This document shows, piece by piece, positions 1 to 29,542 of a DNA stretch of 64,000 bases. The stretch is from Odontesthes bonariensis (Eukaryota > Chordata > Actinopteri > Atheriniformes > Atherinopsidae): the NCBI RefSeq assembly GCF_027942865.1, contig NC_134524.1, positions 6,664,036 through 6,728,035 on the forward strand, read 5' to 3'. Each line of letters starts with the position of its first letter. Position 1 is the first letter of the stretch. The position numbers were made by a program, and so were the translations under genes. The notes under the pieces were generated by a model that searched no databases, was not told where the DNA came from, and worked only from the letters and a program-made list of their open reading frames with translations.

Positions 1-525
1 GCCGAGTTCAGGTTTCAAACCTGAAACTGCGTAACGACGGAGGAAAAGCAGCCACCAGACTTTTAATGAGACCTCCCTAAACTAGACCGGAGAAACAAAA
101 CCACACCACACGGGTAATAACATAACACTCTTAACATCTCGAAGGAAACGGATACAAACCGCACCCAGAGGGTTCTATCGTGGGGAGAAACGCGCTTATG
201 TTTTCGTCACTGAAAGGCTGCACAATCACGACTTTATGAACAAACTCGGCCCGTTTTTCCTGGGCCCGGCATGCGTCTGAAGGTGCTAAACGCCTTAAAT
301 AACAGACCGAGCTGCTCTGCTCACTACGTGGATAACATTGATTACGCCTCCCGTGTACATTCGAAGCGTGAAAGTCCAGAGAGAAACATGATCAGGTGTT
401 ATTCTCGGTGGATTAGCCTACGAGGTAAATTAAAAACGTGATAGTTTCTCTCCAAAATGACAGTTTTAAATGTTTTTGTGGACCTTTTTTTGTGGAAATG
501 CATAGCAGGGCGAGTCCCGGCGCCG
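1..525. other. 3' flank / 3' UTR of mfap3l
   Basis: No gene is seen. On the minus strand this is downstream of the mfap3l stop. An ATTAAA on the minus strand (plus 62-67) is a possible but weak poly(A) signal. Confidence 0.4.
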
Positions 526-6222
<5,697 letters not shown>

Positions 6223-8723
6223 CCCCCGAGGGCAAAGAGACTGTCATTCCTCTGGTGCCTCCATCCCGCAGACTGGCTATCTCTTGATAGTGGAAGGCAA
6301 TTGGGTATTCAGCTCTGTGGTGGGGAACATCTCACTGTAACAAAGAGATTGGCAGGTATTAAAACAGAGCCAGAACAGGACAAAAAGACATGAAGTCGAT
6401 GCTCAGAACTGATAAGTCGCCCTAAAACTGCTGATTTTTAACACTGTGTGTGTCTGGTAAAGTGGAAATATTCTGTTTTATTCAACCTTAAAGCCCCAAA
6501 AATGAAAAGATATTTATTCAGTGGAGGAAAAGCAGCCAGTCCTTGAGTTTTAGAGGCTGCAGCAACTTTGGTTTAGTCAAATATCTGGTAAAAAAAAAAA
6601 AAAAAAAATGGCAGAAATATGGAGTTAGCTCCTTCAGTTGTTTACCTTTTGGGCTGCTTTAATAAAAACAGGGGTGCTTGTCTATTTCCTGACAGTCTGT
6701 ATGAGACTAACGATGGTGGGAACAGTTTTTAATCTTAAAAAGCAGCACGCTGTCGGCCCCGATAAAAATGTCCTCTTTGGTCTCTCGTTGTAACGCAATT
6801 CATTTTTAAGGGTTAAAAACAGCCACATTACAAAACGTCAGCATTAACTCCGTTAGGTCACGTCTAGCTTGAATAGCCTCAATAAAACTATGAGGTATCC
6901 GATAGTTATATTACAGGTCTTATTTATCATTATTAACGTCCGATTTCTGTAGTAACGTCCTCGTTTGGTATGAAAACGCAGCCGAACTGCCACATAACGG
7001 AGCTGTGTATGGGATCCGTCTACTTCCTAGTTCCCTTCGTTAACACACGTTTATTGCCCCTTCATGCGAGTCAGATGAGAGCCGAATTAAAGGTCAAATG
7101 TATGTATCAGACATATGTTTGAAAAAAAAGTCAAAATTTAAACGTGTCCGATTTAATTTGAGCGCTAACGCAAAGGAAGAAAACGTCAGGGCATGGGATC
7201 CGGCTAAGTGCTGGAAAGCGGCTCTGTGTCAGAGGAGCCTTCGAGAAGTGTGTCACCGCAAACTGTTGACAGAGGCGGCCTCTCTGAAAGACCCAGAGGA
7301 GTCATTTCGTGTGTCGGTGCTGCTAACTGCACATAATAGTCGGGATATTGTCACACGGCGTATGAAGCGCTGGGTTTAAACGAAGAAAAATCAGCAACGT
7401 ATAACGTTACCGTCTCAGCGCGAGCCCAACGGTCCAACCAACGGCCAACTCAGCGTCGACGGCGGCCCCTAAAACCCCCCGAAAACCGGCAAATTCCGCG
7501 ATTTCCCGGCGATAACAACCACGTTTACATACTTACATCATGATACGTCGCCATTTAAGCTTTAATGCCTGGTAGAAGAGCTCGTGTCGGTGGGTTTTGT
7601 GGTGAGTTATTCATCGGCCGGTGTCTCCATCCTCCTCCTGCAGCTGCTCGCTCGGTCTGAGGCTCTCAGCGGACCAGAGCTGCCGACCGAACATGAGGCT
7701 GCGCCGCCCCGCATTTTCAACTTATCGGCCTATTTTAATGCTATTTTTTTCAAATTTTCAACTTTTTAAACCCTCAATGTGGAGAATCTGAAGAATAAAA
7801 AATAAAACTGCTGTGAATTTGTCAACGTTTAAAGCTTAAATTGTCCGTTTTTTTGGTCACGTGGGGGCAGCGGAACAAATGAGCTCTTGAATGATAATAA
7901 CTAGCCGGTGCCTCCATTATTGGAAAGGAGCTGGTGCCGTTATGGTGGACAGACTCGCCCAGGATTTGATATGATTTGATATTTTGAGACGTGGTTGAAG
8001 GGTGTTTGGTTCCAGGGCTGAAAAACTAGGTCAACTTCTTTTCTTTCAAATTGCCAGGATGGTACAGTCCACAAATCAAATATTAGTCCAAAATGTGACC
8101 TTTAAAATATCGCGCTAACACGCCCAGATCATGTGGTTGGAGATGGAATCACTCTAATGCTCAATTTCCAAATAAAGCTGCTGTGTCTCATAGTTTTCTG
8201 CTGTCGTCAGACGACTAAACGTGCCAGAAATGGGTTGAAAATCAGTCGATTAAGACCATGTTTTCAACTCCCTGACTGCCGCTCTGCTCTAATAAAGAAC
8301 TGATGTTTATAACCGCACCAATCATCCACAGCCCACGACTGCTTCTCTTTAACCCACTTGTTTTTTTGCTCTTTAGCTGTAAAGTGATGGTTTACATTTG
8401 GCTCTTTCTGGATGTAAATCCCATTCCCATCGGCTGCTTTCTTTGCTTTAGTCATACGTCGTCTATTTTCAGACATTGCTTTGAGATTCCTATCCTGACA
8501 GTTCGACATCTTGCTTGGTATGTTTCCTTCCCATTTTGTCCACATTTTAGACTCAGCTGACCGGGAACAACCAACATCTTTCACCACACTGAGCTGAATT
8601 ACCTTCTTCTGACAATCAGCTTTATTGGCCAGGTATGTGCACACATACAAGACATTTGACACCAGTTAGCTTAGCTCTCTGTAGAAGCTTTAAAGATATA
8701 TATGTATATATATATATATATGT

Positions 8724-8754
<31 letters not shown>

Positions 8755-10176
8755 TACAAATACTGAAGAAAAAGTACTGATAATTACAACCAACAGCCTT
8801 TCTTTAAGGAGTTTCCACTGGCACCTCTATTCTGGCTCCCTTACCCTTATTTAAACAGATAAGAACACTTATTGGAAACCTCATATTTACACAACAAATA
8901 CTGAGCTAAATGACAAATAATTCAGTCATTTTCACGAGTGACCCCTTCCTCACGGATGGGTTTAACAATGAAGACATTTACCTGCAGCACGGTGATGTTT
9001 TGAGATCTTTACAGAGTGCATAAATGATAAAGCTCATGCTTTAATGCAGGACGTAGTTTGATAGGTGTGACTCATATCAGGCCTTTGCAGCTCCCTGGTC
9101 TGCGAGCATCTGTCGCCTTAATTCTCAGGGTTTGTCCTTCGTTACCTGCCTTCAGAAAAGCAGCATTAAGATCAGTGTTTAGTGTGAATGCATTGTAGTT
9201 AAAAGCCATTCAAGCTGAAAGGCTGCGTGATGAGCTTTATCATTGGACAATAGCGCTGCCGATTAGCGGAAAGATGCAGCACAGCGCCTGTAAACACAGA
9301 CTCAGGGTCATCCAGGCTATTACTTTAAAGGCTTAAAGACTCGATAAACGACGGCCTTGAAGACACGTTACCAGTAAAGATTGAGGTTATCCACCGAGGC
9401 GTCAGCAGACGGTCAATAACCCGGTCAATACTGCCCCGTCTATGTGTAGAAGCTACGGCTGTTAAAGGGAGAAGTTCAGAGTTGGAGATGCTTTAACCCG
9501 TGCTTTCCCTTCTCTTAACTTCATTATATGACATGGAACCGCTTTCGTGCAGCTGGATTCACGGCTTGTTTCACTTCCCACACAAATACCTTCATAAAAG
9601 TGAGAGCAAAGGTGCTTTTTACATTTTCCAAGTAATAATTAACATTGCGTCTGTCTTCAGGACAAAGCATGTTTATTATTTTCCCCCAGACTGCTGCGAG
9701 TGTTGCAACAGCCTCATTTCTGCTCCAGCTCCCTGACCCGCTTATCCTTCACAGATGAGTGCTTTCAGCTGTTCTCAAACATTTCTCAGAGCTCCAAAGA
9801 GCTCCATGTCAGCCCAGCAGGGAGGCCGTCTGCACAAAGAACAAGAACACGGTCAAGAGACGGACCCTGCTGCTGTCAGCGGGCACCGTTAGGGGATCGC
9901 TAACCACGCAGGCCTTGAAAAATAGATGAGGTCGAGCTCCTGGCGACTTTCTTATTACGGCTCAATGTGAGCTCGGGTTCCTCTGAGGTGAAGTAAAAGA
10001 GGCCGTCGGCTCAATCGTCGGTTCGATCATGAGTAAATGATGAATTCTAAAGTTTGAATTTGACCAGAGTTTCATTTACGAAACTCCCACAGAAAACTTC
10101 AATGTCAAACCGAAGCAGTGACTTTAAAACTCGACACAGTTTGTTTTATTTTAAACAGAATCGATTTTTTAGCTGT
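6223..10176. other. Intergenic / 5' region of mfap3l
   Basis: No convincing coding exon. A CpG-rich stretch at about 7380-7720 could be the mfap3l promoter or 5' non-coding exon (inference from base composition only). A poly(A) run lies at 6591-6608 and a (TA)n microsatellite at 8696-8751. Confidence 0.4.
8696..8751. repeat. (TA)n microsatellite
   Basis: Interrupted TATATA/TGTA dinucleotide run seen directly in the sequence. Confidence 0.9.
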
Positions 10177-10747
10177 TTAAAGGGATAGTTCGCCTCTTTT
10201 GACATGAAGCTGTATGACATCCCATATCAGCAACATCATTTATGAATGTTTTCTTACCCCCTGCTGCCTCCTGTGAGTCGAGTTCCAGCCGAGTTTTGGC
10301 GTTGCCGAAAGTAGTTCCGGCTAGTTGGCTGGGGTTTAAAAAATAAAGCGTTTTGCTTCTCAAAACAATATGCGTTCAAAAGAGTAATACATTTGCATCA
10401 CAAAATGGTTCTCCAGGAAAAAGTCAGACCTCACAATCGCTTGGCCCTATTTTCTCTCCCTTCATATCACTGCCTGCCGACAGCCGCACCTGTTACAGTG
10501 TTTACTGCTCGGACTACACAGCACGCAGTGATACGAAGGGAGAGAAAATAGAGCCAAGCGATTGTGACTTTTTCCTGGAGAACGATTTTGTGATGCAAAT
10601 GTATTACTCTTTTGAACGCATATTGTTTTGAGAAGCAAAACGCTTTATTTTTTAAACCCCAGCCAACTAGCCGGGGGTAAGAAAATGTTCATCAATGATA
10701 TTGCTAGTATGTTACTTCATGTCAAAAGAAGCGAACTATCCCTTTAA
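10177..10747. mobile_element. Family T MITE, copy 1 (TTAA target)
   Basis: Ends are TTAAAGGGATAGTTCGCC and GGCGAACTATCCCTTTAA. The two halves are long inverted copies around a GC-rich centre. It lies about 870 bp beyond the aadat stop codon, possibly in the 3' UTR or just beyond. Confidence 0.85.
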
Positions 10748-11618
10748 AATTCTGCTAGGCATTCAGAGTCGATAAGTAGTGTTTTTACGGATTATTTATT
10801 CGTCTACAGATAATGTCTGTGATAGAAAGAGTTAAAATCTAACTGCTGTCGTCGATAGGTTGAAACACAAACAATCCAGTCACAGAGTCACACTCTGGAA
10901 TAAAACCCCTGCTGCTCACTAAGGTTTCTGCAGTGTAATTATAGAGCAACACTGACGCCTGCATTTATACCGGGACACGAGTGTAAAAGTGTGGTGAAGG
11001 GGTCCCGTTTCGGCTGTTTAGTCCTCTACACCACACCATGTTATCGCTTTTAAATGGATTTAAAATAGCTGTGAGTCGAGCCGACTCTTTCCCAGGAGAC
11101 TCATCCGGGTTGTTCAGATAAGAGGCTGGGAGTGTGCAGCACATATGCACTTATGAATCGTTTCATGTGTTTTTTATACCAAAAGCAGCTTGTTTAAACA
11201 TCTTTCTTTCTAAACCAAAAGGGGCTAAAACAAACTGATTAAATGCTTTCTTATTACCTGTGAGTGAGACATTTGACCTCCTTAAACACAACATGTGTAA
11301 AAATAAAAGGTCTGCTTCCTTCTTTTATCCACCTGTTAGGTTCAGGCGCCACACTGTATTATAAAGCCGCACCAACACACGTAACGAACAAAACACACAA
11401 AGACTAAAAAGTTCTCCTTTACTTTTTTACACATTGAAAACAGAGCAGCCGCAGAGGTTCTTCAGAGGTCGTGGTGTTGGGCAGGATGTGCATCCAGGTG
11501 GACGTCCGATTCAAAATGGCCGCTTCTTCAGGACGCTTTCTGGTGAAGGGCTGCATTAAAACCCACGCTTTACAAAAAACCTTTCAGAACGAGTTTAACC
11601 AGGGAGGAATACGGCTCG
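10748..11618. other. aadat 3' flank
   Basis: No gene seen. TTTATT at 10795-10800 gives AATAAA on the minus strand, a possible aadat poly(A) signal about 820 nt past the stop. Confidence 0.4.
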
Positions 11619-22639
<11,021 letters not shown>

Positions 22640-23597
22640 GACTCCTGACAGGTTACAAAAGCAGAAATATTAGTTTGCAACTTCAGTTTATAACCTAATT
22701 CCAACGTTAGCCACACTGTATTCTCATTTGTAGAAAAAACTAAATAAATTCTCATTATCTAACACTTTCAGCATGCTTGCACGTAAACAAGAAGGTAAAT
22801 TACAGCACGTATATCTGTAACTCAGTCTTGTAAAGTTTGATTAAATAAATAATAAATAAATAACTTCTAAACCGCCTTTAAATGGGGATAACACGGACGG
22901 AAGTAGAGACAAACTCTGGGACACAACACTGATTTGAACGCGCTTCACAGTAAACATATATCGCATTTGAAGCCGTAGTTTGGACCACGCTCAGCTGTGT
23001 AACTGACCTTGCGTATGTGGCTCGCTTCTCCCGGGGGATTCTGGTTAATGTAGTTTTTGTTGTTGCGGCGAGCTGCAGTGGTCATCAGCGGTTTCCGTTA
23101 CCTGAACTACATTACCCGAACTGAAAACAACAACAACAACACCTCCAACTCTCACGGCGAGGTAGAGAAAATGGCTGTTAATCGTTACCGGTGAGAGATA
23201 TTTCGCTGCAGGCGAAGGTGTATTCCCGTTTTGCCCGTTAGGGAGCAGCAATCAGCCGTTGGTTTACGGAAATGACCGGAAACCAACGAAGCACGACGAC
23301 TTCCGTGTTGTTAGCTTAGCTTAGCTTAGCTCAACAGCTTAGCAAGCCGAACTATCGGGCTTGTTCTTTCGTTTATAAAATGCGAAGTTTCACAGTTTGT
23401 GTCGAGGCTTTTTCACGCAAATAGATAACTTTTCCCCCTTCCAATTGTCCACATAAGTTTAGGTTTAGTTCAAGTCAAAGACTTTGAGGAAAAAATGCCT
23501 AAAATCACAATTAAGATGCTGACAAAACCGCAGCGACATCCGTTATAAACTCAAATGTTAATGTGTCTGTATCTTTGCGAGCGTTAGAGGCGGTTCA
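22640..23597. promoter_or_regulatory. Bidirectional aadat / ino80b promoter
   Basis: Only 958 bp separate the two divergent start codons. Two motifs resemble ZNF143/THAP11 (SBS) sites: on the minus strand ACTACATTAACCAGAAT (plus 23038-23054) and on the plus strand AACTACATTACCCG (23105-23118). ETS-like CCGGAA/TTCCG cores occur at about 23270-23305. A four-fold TTAGC repeat is at 23310-23330. A likely aadat 5' non-coding exon ends near 23008 (CGCAAG|GTCAGT on the minus strand). Promoter activity is inferred from layout and motifs. Confidence 0.6.
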
Positions 23598-26500
23598 ATG
23601 GGGAAAAGGAAGGACATGATTCACCCCAGGTTTCTCGGTGAGTATCCAAAATTGTTACTATTAAGTTATTATGTTATTGTTACCGTGTGCTGCAGGAGGC
23701 ACCGTCGCCTGTTTGTTTAGTACACAGTGATTATTAGAGGCTCTGTAGCAGCTCCCAAAGTGACCACAAAGTTGGTTGAAAGCCCCATTTTGCTGTTTTA
23801 AAAAGCAGAATCCATTTTATTAACAGACTGAGTGTGTTTTAGTGGAAACAGACTCAGCAGGTGTGGTTAATATTATGAAAGAACACATCCTCAAGGATGC
23901 GGCGTGATTTAAACACTATATTCTAATAACTTTAAGGAGAAATGATCCTTTTATTATTTAAAATATGTGCTTAATTTTTGTTTAAAACTGTGTTACTGTT
24001 ATAGACATATGACAAAATGAAAATCAGCTGGTAAACACTTAGAGATGGTATTAAAGTGAAGCAGAGAAAAAGTCTCAGTAGACAACATGTAAATGTATTT
24101 TATTTATACAGCCCTTTACAAACAATCATTACGGTGTACCAAAGTGCTTTACAGCAGGTAATAAATAAAGAGAAGAATAAGTAAAAACAAATAAAAACAA
24201 TAAAAGAACAGTGAAAGCAATAAAATATAACAAAATCAAATAAGATTAAATAAGATTAAAGTGTCATCATACTACTGGGTATTAAAAGCAATCGTGGACA
24301 GAAACTTAAAGCCAGCTGTTCAACATCTGGGATGCAGAGACGCTCCTTCTCAGTGACTTGTCCAGGATTTACACCGTCTGTTGTTAACAAACCCTGTAAT
24401 CCTGATATCCCAAGCTCGTCCATTTCATCCACCGGTGGTCTCGCGTTTGGTCGAGGAAAGAAATGATTTAAACTTCCTCCTCCTTTTTCTCCATTCTGTT
24501 CTCCTTGCTCTGCATCCCGGACGTCTCCTCTTCAACTCATTGTGCATTATGGCTCTTATTCCAGACATCACCTGGGCTTTGGAGATCCTAATCAGCTGCT
24601 CCCATATTTAAAAATAAATAAAAGAATAAAAAAAGTCCTTCCCGTTACCATGGTTATGCATCATAACAGATGTAAAGAAGAGAACTCTTCCAGCAGCGCA
24701 GCATCTGAAACCAGGCCTTGCTTATTTCAGCAGTACATTGTCAAACCACATTCTGCACATATGAACCCGGGGGGCTCTAAAAGTAAAAAAAAACTAAATT
24801 GGCCCACCTCAGATCCAGATGTTTAACCCCTGACTCTTTTCTACATCAAACGTGTCAAAACCCAGACGTGTGAAGCTTTTCATTTTGCTGAATAATCAGT
24901 TGTGACAAACGTGCAGCGCTTATGTAACGCGTTCTTTTCCTGTTTAAATAAATACTTATTATTGGAATTGTTTAAAGATTTATAGTATTATCACAATTTT
25001 TACAGTAAACTCTACACTTTCCAGCACATACATTTAACAAGTTTTTAATTCGTCATGACCTTGAGAAAGCCATCCATGCCCTAATAAGTTCAAGGTCAGA
25101 CTATTGCAAAGCGCTTTATGTGGGCGTCTCCCAGTCTTCTCTCAGTCGCCTTCAGCTGGTGCAGAACGCTGCTGCCCGTCTTTAACCAACACCAACAGAC
25201 GTGTGCACATCACTCCTGTTCTTAACTCCCTCCATCGGCTTCCTGTCCTTTATAGAATTGATTTTAAACTTTTAATGTTTGTTTTTAAAGCTCTTAACGG
25301 CCTCGCCCCATCGTATTTATCTGAGCTTTTAACAGTCCTGGTAGAGCTCTGAGGTCAACAGATCAGTTTCTGCTGGAAGTGCCCAGGTCAGAATACAAAC
25401 CCTGGGGTGAGCGAGCCTTTTCCCAAAGCTGCCCCCAGGCTCTGGAATAAGCCCCCCGTCCAGCTGCGTCTTATTTCTGACCTGGGCCTCTTCAAATCTG
25501 GGCTAAAAACCTACTTATTTAGGATTGCTTTAATACCCAGTAGCATGATGGCACTTTTATCTTATTTTATCTTAATCGATTTTGTTGTATTTTATTGTTT
25601 TCACTTATTATTCTCTTTATTTATTACCTGCTGTAACGCACTTTGGTACACCGTAAGGATTGTCTATAAAGGGCTGTATAAATAAAATACATTTACATAC
25701 GAATGTCAGCAGAAAGACTTCAGTTGGTGGCAAAGGATGATAAAAGTTAGCCTTTAGTGTTCAAATCAATCCCAACTCTGTGATTATTATGTTCTCCTTG
25801 AATTGTGTGCGATCTTCTGCAGGTGAAGGCGGCTCCAGCCTGCACAACGTTCACAAGCGGAAACACAAAAAACACAAGAAGCACAAGAAGAAGCACCACA
25901 GCTTCGCCGAGGCCCCGGAGCCCGAGCCGCTGCCGGTCCCCCGGCCCCCACCGCAGCTCCGACTCAAGATCAAGCTGGGCGGACAGACGCTGGGCACCAA
26001 GAGGTGAGCTGTGGGCGGGTTTCAGTGCCGCCCAGTCTGCACTGGCCAGAAAACACCAGCTTAATGGGCCGCCGTTTGTTCCAGTGTTCCCACCTTCACC
26101 GTCCACCCCGGCGTGGCGTGTCCTCCGACTCCGCTGATGATCATCGACAACAACGTGGATGACGACGATGAAGACGACGAGGACGAGGACGAGGATGACG
26201 AGGAGCCCTCTGTGCCTCTGGAGCAGTATCGAGCCTGGCTGGGTACGTCACAGTCAGTTTGTTTTAGGCTTTAAACACTTATTGAGGATCAAACAACGTA
26301 GAAATGAAGACGCTTAGAGTTCGTAAAACTGAGTGAAATGCGTGTTTTTAACGTGCGGTTCACAACTAAATACAACACAATGTTTGTTTTAGCATTTGTT
26401 CCCAAACTGGTGATAAAAGAGAATAATTAAAAGGGGTCACAGAATGATTAAAAATAAGGGTTTGAAAAGAAAATACGCCTAAAATCTGAGCCATTTCTCC

Positions 26501-28845
26501 CTTTTAAAAAATTTTTATTTAGTCATTTATTATTATTAGTTAGTAGTAGTATTTTTATTAGAATTGGTATTATTATTGTTTTTGTTAATATACAATCATT
26601 GTAAACATTAATAATTTTTTTAGCTACTTGACTAATTTGAATTTCCCCCATTGGGGGATGAATAAAGTATTTTTCTATTCTATTTCTATTCTAAAACCTT
26701 TATTCTCAATCTTCTAAACGGATCAAAAACATTAAATCAAAAAGCTAAAACCTTTTGAATGATACTTTTACTCTTTCATCAACCAAAAAAATCCACCTTT
26801 GATGCATCAGACTTGAAAACAGAGAAATACTGAATGGATTTGCTTTTTCTTGTAAAAATAGATCAATAAATTAATGGGTTAAAGTAATAATGAGGTTAAA
26901 AATCTAAACTATTGACTGTAAACAGCCAAATATTCTTGTTTTCAGTCATTTCAGTTGTGTGTTCGAGCTGATTTATTTGTTTAGATTTAATGGTTGTACC
27001 TGGGAAATAATTCGTACATTAATCAGCACTTATGACAATCCGATTATGTCTTTGCGTTGTTGAGCCCAAACATGGCAACACGGGTGAGTTTGATGCTCGT
27101 TTCAGGGGCTTAAAGACTGGCGGCCATCTTTCTCTAGGCTCTTCTACGTGACCCCATAGTTTAAACTAAGCTGTGACGTGTCTGCAGCTCCGAAACTACA
27201 AACGTGCTTTAGATACTTGTGTTTTTCTAAATTAAACTGACCATTAGGAGGGTTTGAAGTTGTAATAAAAGTGAATAAAGCCAAACATTTTGTCTGCGTC
27301 TGTGTTAGATGAAGACAGCAACCTGGCCACGTCCCCGATGCCGGACATGGACTCTGACTCCATGCTGTGCGGCCCTGTGGACGAGGAGGAGAGGTGGCTG
27401 GATGCTCTGGAGAAGGGCGAGCTGGACGACAACGGAGAGCTGAAGAAAGAAGTCGACGAATCCCTACTGACCGCCAGACAGGTGAGGACGGCTTAAAATG
27501 CTTTGGAGGAACAGATAAATCATCGTGTCCGAACCTCTTAAAGGGATAGTTCGCCTCTTTTGACATGAAGCTGTATGACATCCCATATCAGCAACATCAT
27601 TTATGAACATCTTCTTACCCCCTGCTGCGTCCTGTGAGCAGAGTTCCAGCTGAGTTTTGGTGTTGATGAAGGTAGTCCGGCTTAAAAAATAAAGCGTTTT
27701 GCTTCTCAAAACAATATGCGTTCAAAATAGTAATACATTTGCATCACAAAATCGTTCTCCAGGAAAAAGTCAGACCTCAGAATCGCTTGGTGCTATTTTA
27801 TCTCCCTTCATATGACTGTGTGAAGTGAAGTGAAATTTATTTATATAGCACTTTTCAGCAACAAGGCGATCCAAAGTGCTTTACAACACAGAAACAGAAG
27901 TACAGAAATAAAAACATCAAAAAATCAAACACAGAAATACAGATACAGAACATCAATCAGGTCATTTTAGCTAGCAGTAAGATTGGTGTAACTATAACAG
28001 AGCAAAAGTAAATTTAGCTAATAGTAGGATTGTGCTGTGCAGACCGAACAGCAAACACCGTAACAGGCGCGGCTGTCGGCAGGCGGCAGCAGGCAGTGAT
28101 GCGAAGGGAGAGAAAATAGCGCCAAGCGATTGTGAGGTCTGACTTTTTCCTGGAGAACGATTTTGTGATGCAAAAATAGACCTTCATCAACTCCAAAACG
28201 AGGCTGGAACTCGGCTCACAGGACGCAGCAGGGGGTAAGAAGATGTTCATAAATGATGTTGCTGATATGGGATGTCATACAGCTTCATGTCAAAAGAGGC
28301 GAACTATCCCTTTAAGTGAGATTTTGAGGCGTGACCTCAGGCTTGTGCTGCCTCCTGAAGCTCCGGTTGTTCCCCTTCCTCCCCAGAAAGCCCTGCTGCA
28401 CAAGCAGCAGAGCCAGCCTCTGCTGGAGCTGCCCATGGGCTACAAGGAGAAGGAGATGACCGCGGAGATGATGCAGAAGCGGGAGGAGCGAGCCCGCAAG
28501 AGACGCCTGCAGGCCGCCAAGAAGGCCGAGGACAGCAAGAACCAGACGATAGAGAGACTGACCAAAACCAGCAAGGCCAAGATCAAGAGCCTGAAAGACC
28601 GGAGGTCCAGGCAGAACCAGAGCCCCATGGTGCGGTACAGCGACTCGGCGCGGGGGATCAACATCTCCTTCCCCACGGGGGTCTCCGCCCCGGCCCCGGC
28701 TCCTCCCCTTCCTCCGCCCGCGGCGCCGGAGAACTGCGGCGTGAGCGGCTGCGCCAACTTCAAGAAGTACTCCTGCTCCAAGACGGGGGTTCCTCTCTGC
28801 AGCCTGGAGTGTTACAGGAGGAACCTGCTGCTGGTGTCAGCGTGA
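23598..28845 (+). CDS. ino80b: INO80 complex subunit B (ino80b), 5 exons
   Basis: Exons 23598-23637, 25823-26003, 26085-26242, 27309-27481, 28387-28845; junction phases agree and sum to 336 aa (human about 356). INO80B is a nuclear subunit of the INO80 ATP-dependent chromatin remodeller. Visible features: basic His/Lys block (KRKHKKHKKHKKKHH) from exon 2, IKLGGQTLGTKS, an acidic run (DDDDEDDEDEDEDDEE) in exon 3, EERWLDALEKGELDDNGEL in exon 4, a conserved basic helix (KREERARKRRLQAAKKAE) and a C-terminal HIT-type zinc finger with Cys301, Cys306, Cys314, Cys322 and Cys326. The start follows TTCA and encodes MGKRKDMIHPRF. Exon 4-5 spacing is set by an intronic transposon. The next gene, intu, is convergent. 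Confidence 0.96.
24085..24300 (-). mobile_element. LINE 3' end fragment (L2-like), reverse
   Basis: The reverse complement reads the same tail as 37420-37650 and 25500-25690: CACTTTGGTACACCGTAA, TATAAATAAA, and upstream ATACCCAGTAGTATGATG. In ino80b intron 1. Confidence 0.75.
25045..25695 (+). mobile_element. L2-like LINE, C-terminal reverse-transcriptase fragment and 3' UTR
   Basis: Decayed reading frames encode SRSDYCKALYVGVSQSSLS, LQLVQNAAAR, HRLPVLYRIDFKLLMFVFKA, LNGLAPSYLSEL and [13 protein letters not shown], the usual end of fish L2-type ORF2. The tail carries GCACTTTGGTACACCGTAA and TATAAATAAAATAC. In ino80b intron 1, sense with the gene, truncated at the 5' end. Confidence 0.88.
26500..26697 (+). 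mobile_element. LINE 3' tail with (TATTC)n end
   Basis: It contains AATTTCCCCCATTGGGGGAT, AATAAAGTATTTTTCTATTC and a TTCTA repeat, a common fish non-LTR tail. A second copy is near 40560-40690. In ino80b intron 3. Confidence 0.65.
27538..28315. mobile_element. Family T MITE, copy 4, filling ino80b intron 4
   Basis: It starts TTAAAGGGATAGTTCGCC, 56 bp after exon 4, and ends CTATCCCTTTAA, 71 bp before exon 5. It contains a nested fragment (about 27833-27990) with TTTATATAGCACTTTTCAGC and AAAGTGCTTTACAA, an inverted L2-like tail. Confidence 0.9.
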
Positions 28846-29542
28846 GGCCAGCCGGCGCCGCGGCCACATCCTGAGCCTCAGAGGAACTCCTGTGCAGTCA
28901 AACAACGCAATTATGTACAGTTTGGATCAAATTCTGCTCGTTATTTATGATTTTTCTGAGGCAGCGACACAAAGTTTTTAGTTTTGAGCAGCTGGAGCGC
29001 AAGTCTCCCAAGTTTAAAATCTTCTGAATAATGTGTGAAAGAAAGAAAGAAGAAAATGTCACAGAGATCGAGTAAATTCATATGAAAACAATAAGAAACT
29101 GTTGCTTTTTAATGTCAAATAATGTTCATTTATGTAACAAAAACTGTACAGAATTTAAATTAACAGTTGAATGCTTTTTGCTCTCGTTCGTGACAGCATC
29201 TTTTTGCTGCGTCAGCAGAGGTTTAAACAGCAGCATCATGTGTGTCGACGCAGCTTCTGTAAACTTCACGGCAGCCGGTCGTAACGCAGAGGAGGTATTT
29301 ACTTTTCACGTACACGTGCAGTAAAAAAAAAACAAAACACTTCTGCTGAGAAATGAGGCACAAAAACGAGCCGCTTTGCAGCCGGGGTCAGTCTGACGTC
29401 TTCTTATCGCCGCTGAACGCCTCGGTCGCGCTCGGCCGGGATCCGCTGACAGTCATCTGGAAAACTGAGGCCCGAGTGTCCCGTTCCACCCCACAGAAAG
29501 CTTTGAATCCATAGTTTTGTGTTCCTGAGAGTTTGCGATGCG
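28846..29542. other. Convergent 3' UTRs of ino80b and intu
   Basis: 697 bp lie between the two stop codons. ATTAAA on the minus strand (plus 29108-29113) is a candidate intu poly(A) signal; no clear canonical AATAAA is seen for ino80b. If both UTRs exceed about 350 nt they overlap. Confidence 0.5.

Noticed and set aside
28243-28386. 5' extension of the ino80b last exon
   Set aside because: The open frame continues upstream into family T copy 4, but a strong CCTCCCCAG acceptor at 28386 and phase agreement place the exon start at 28387.
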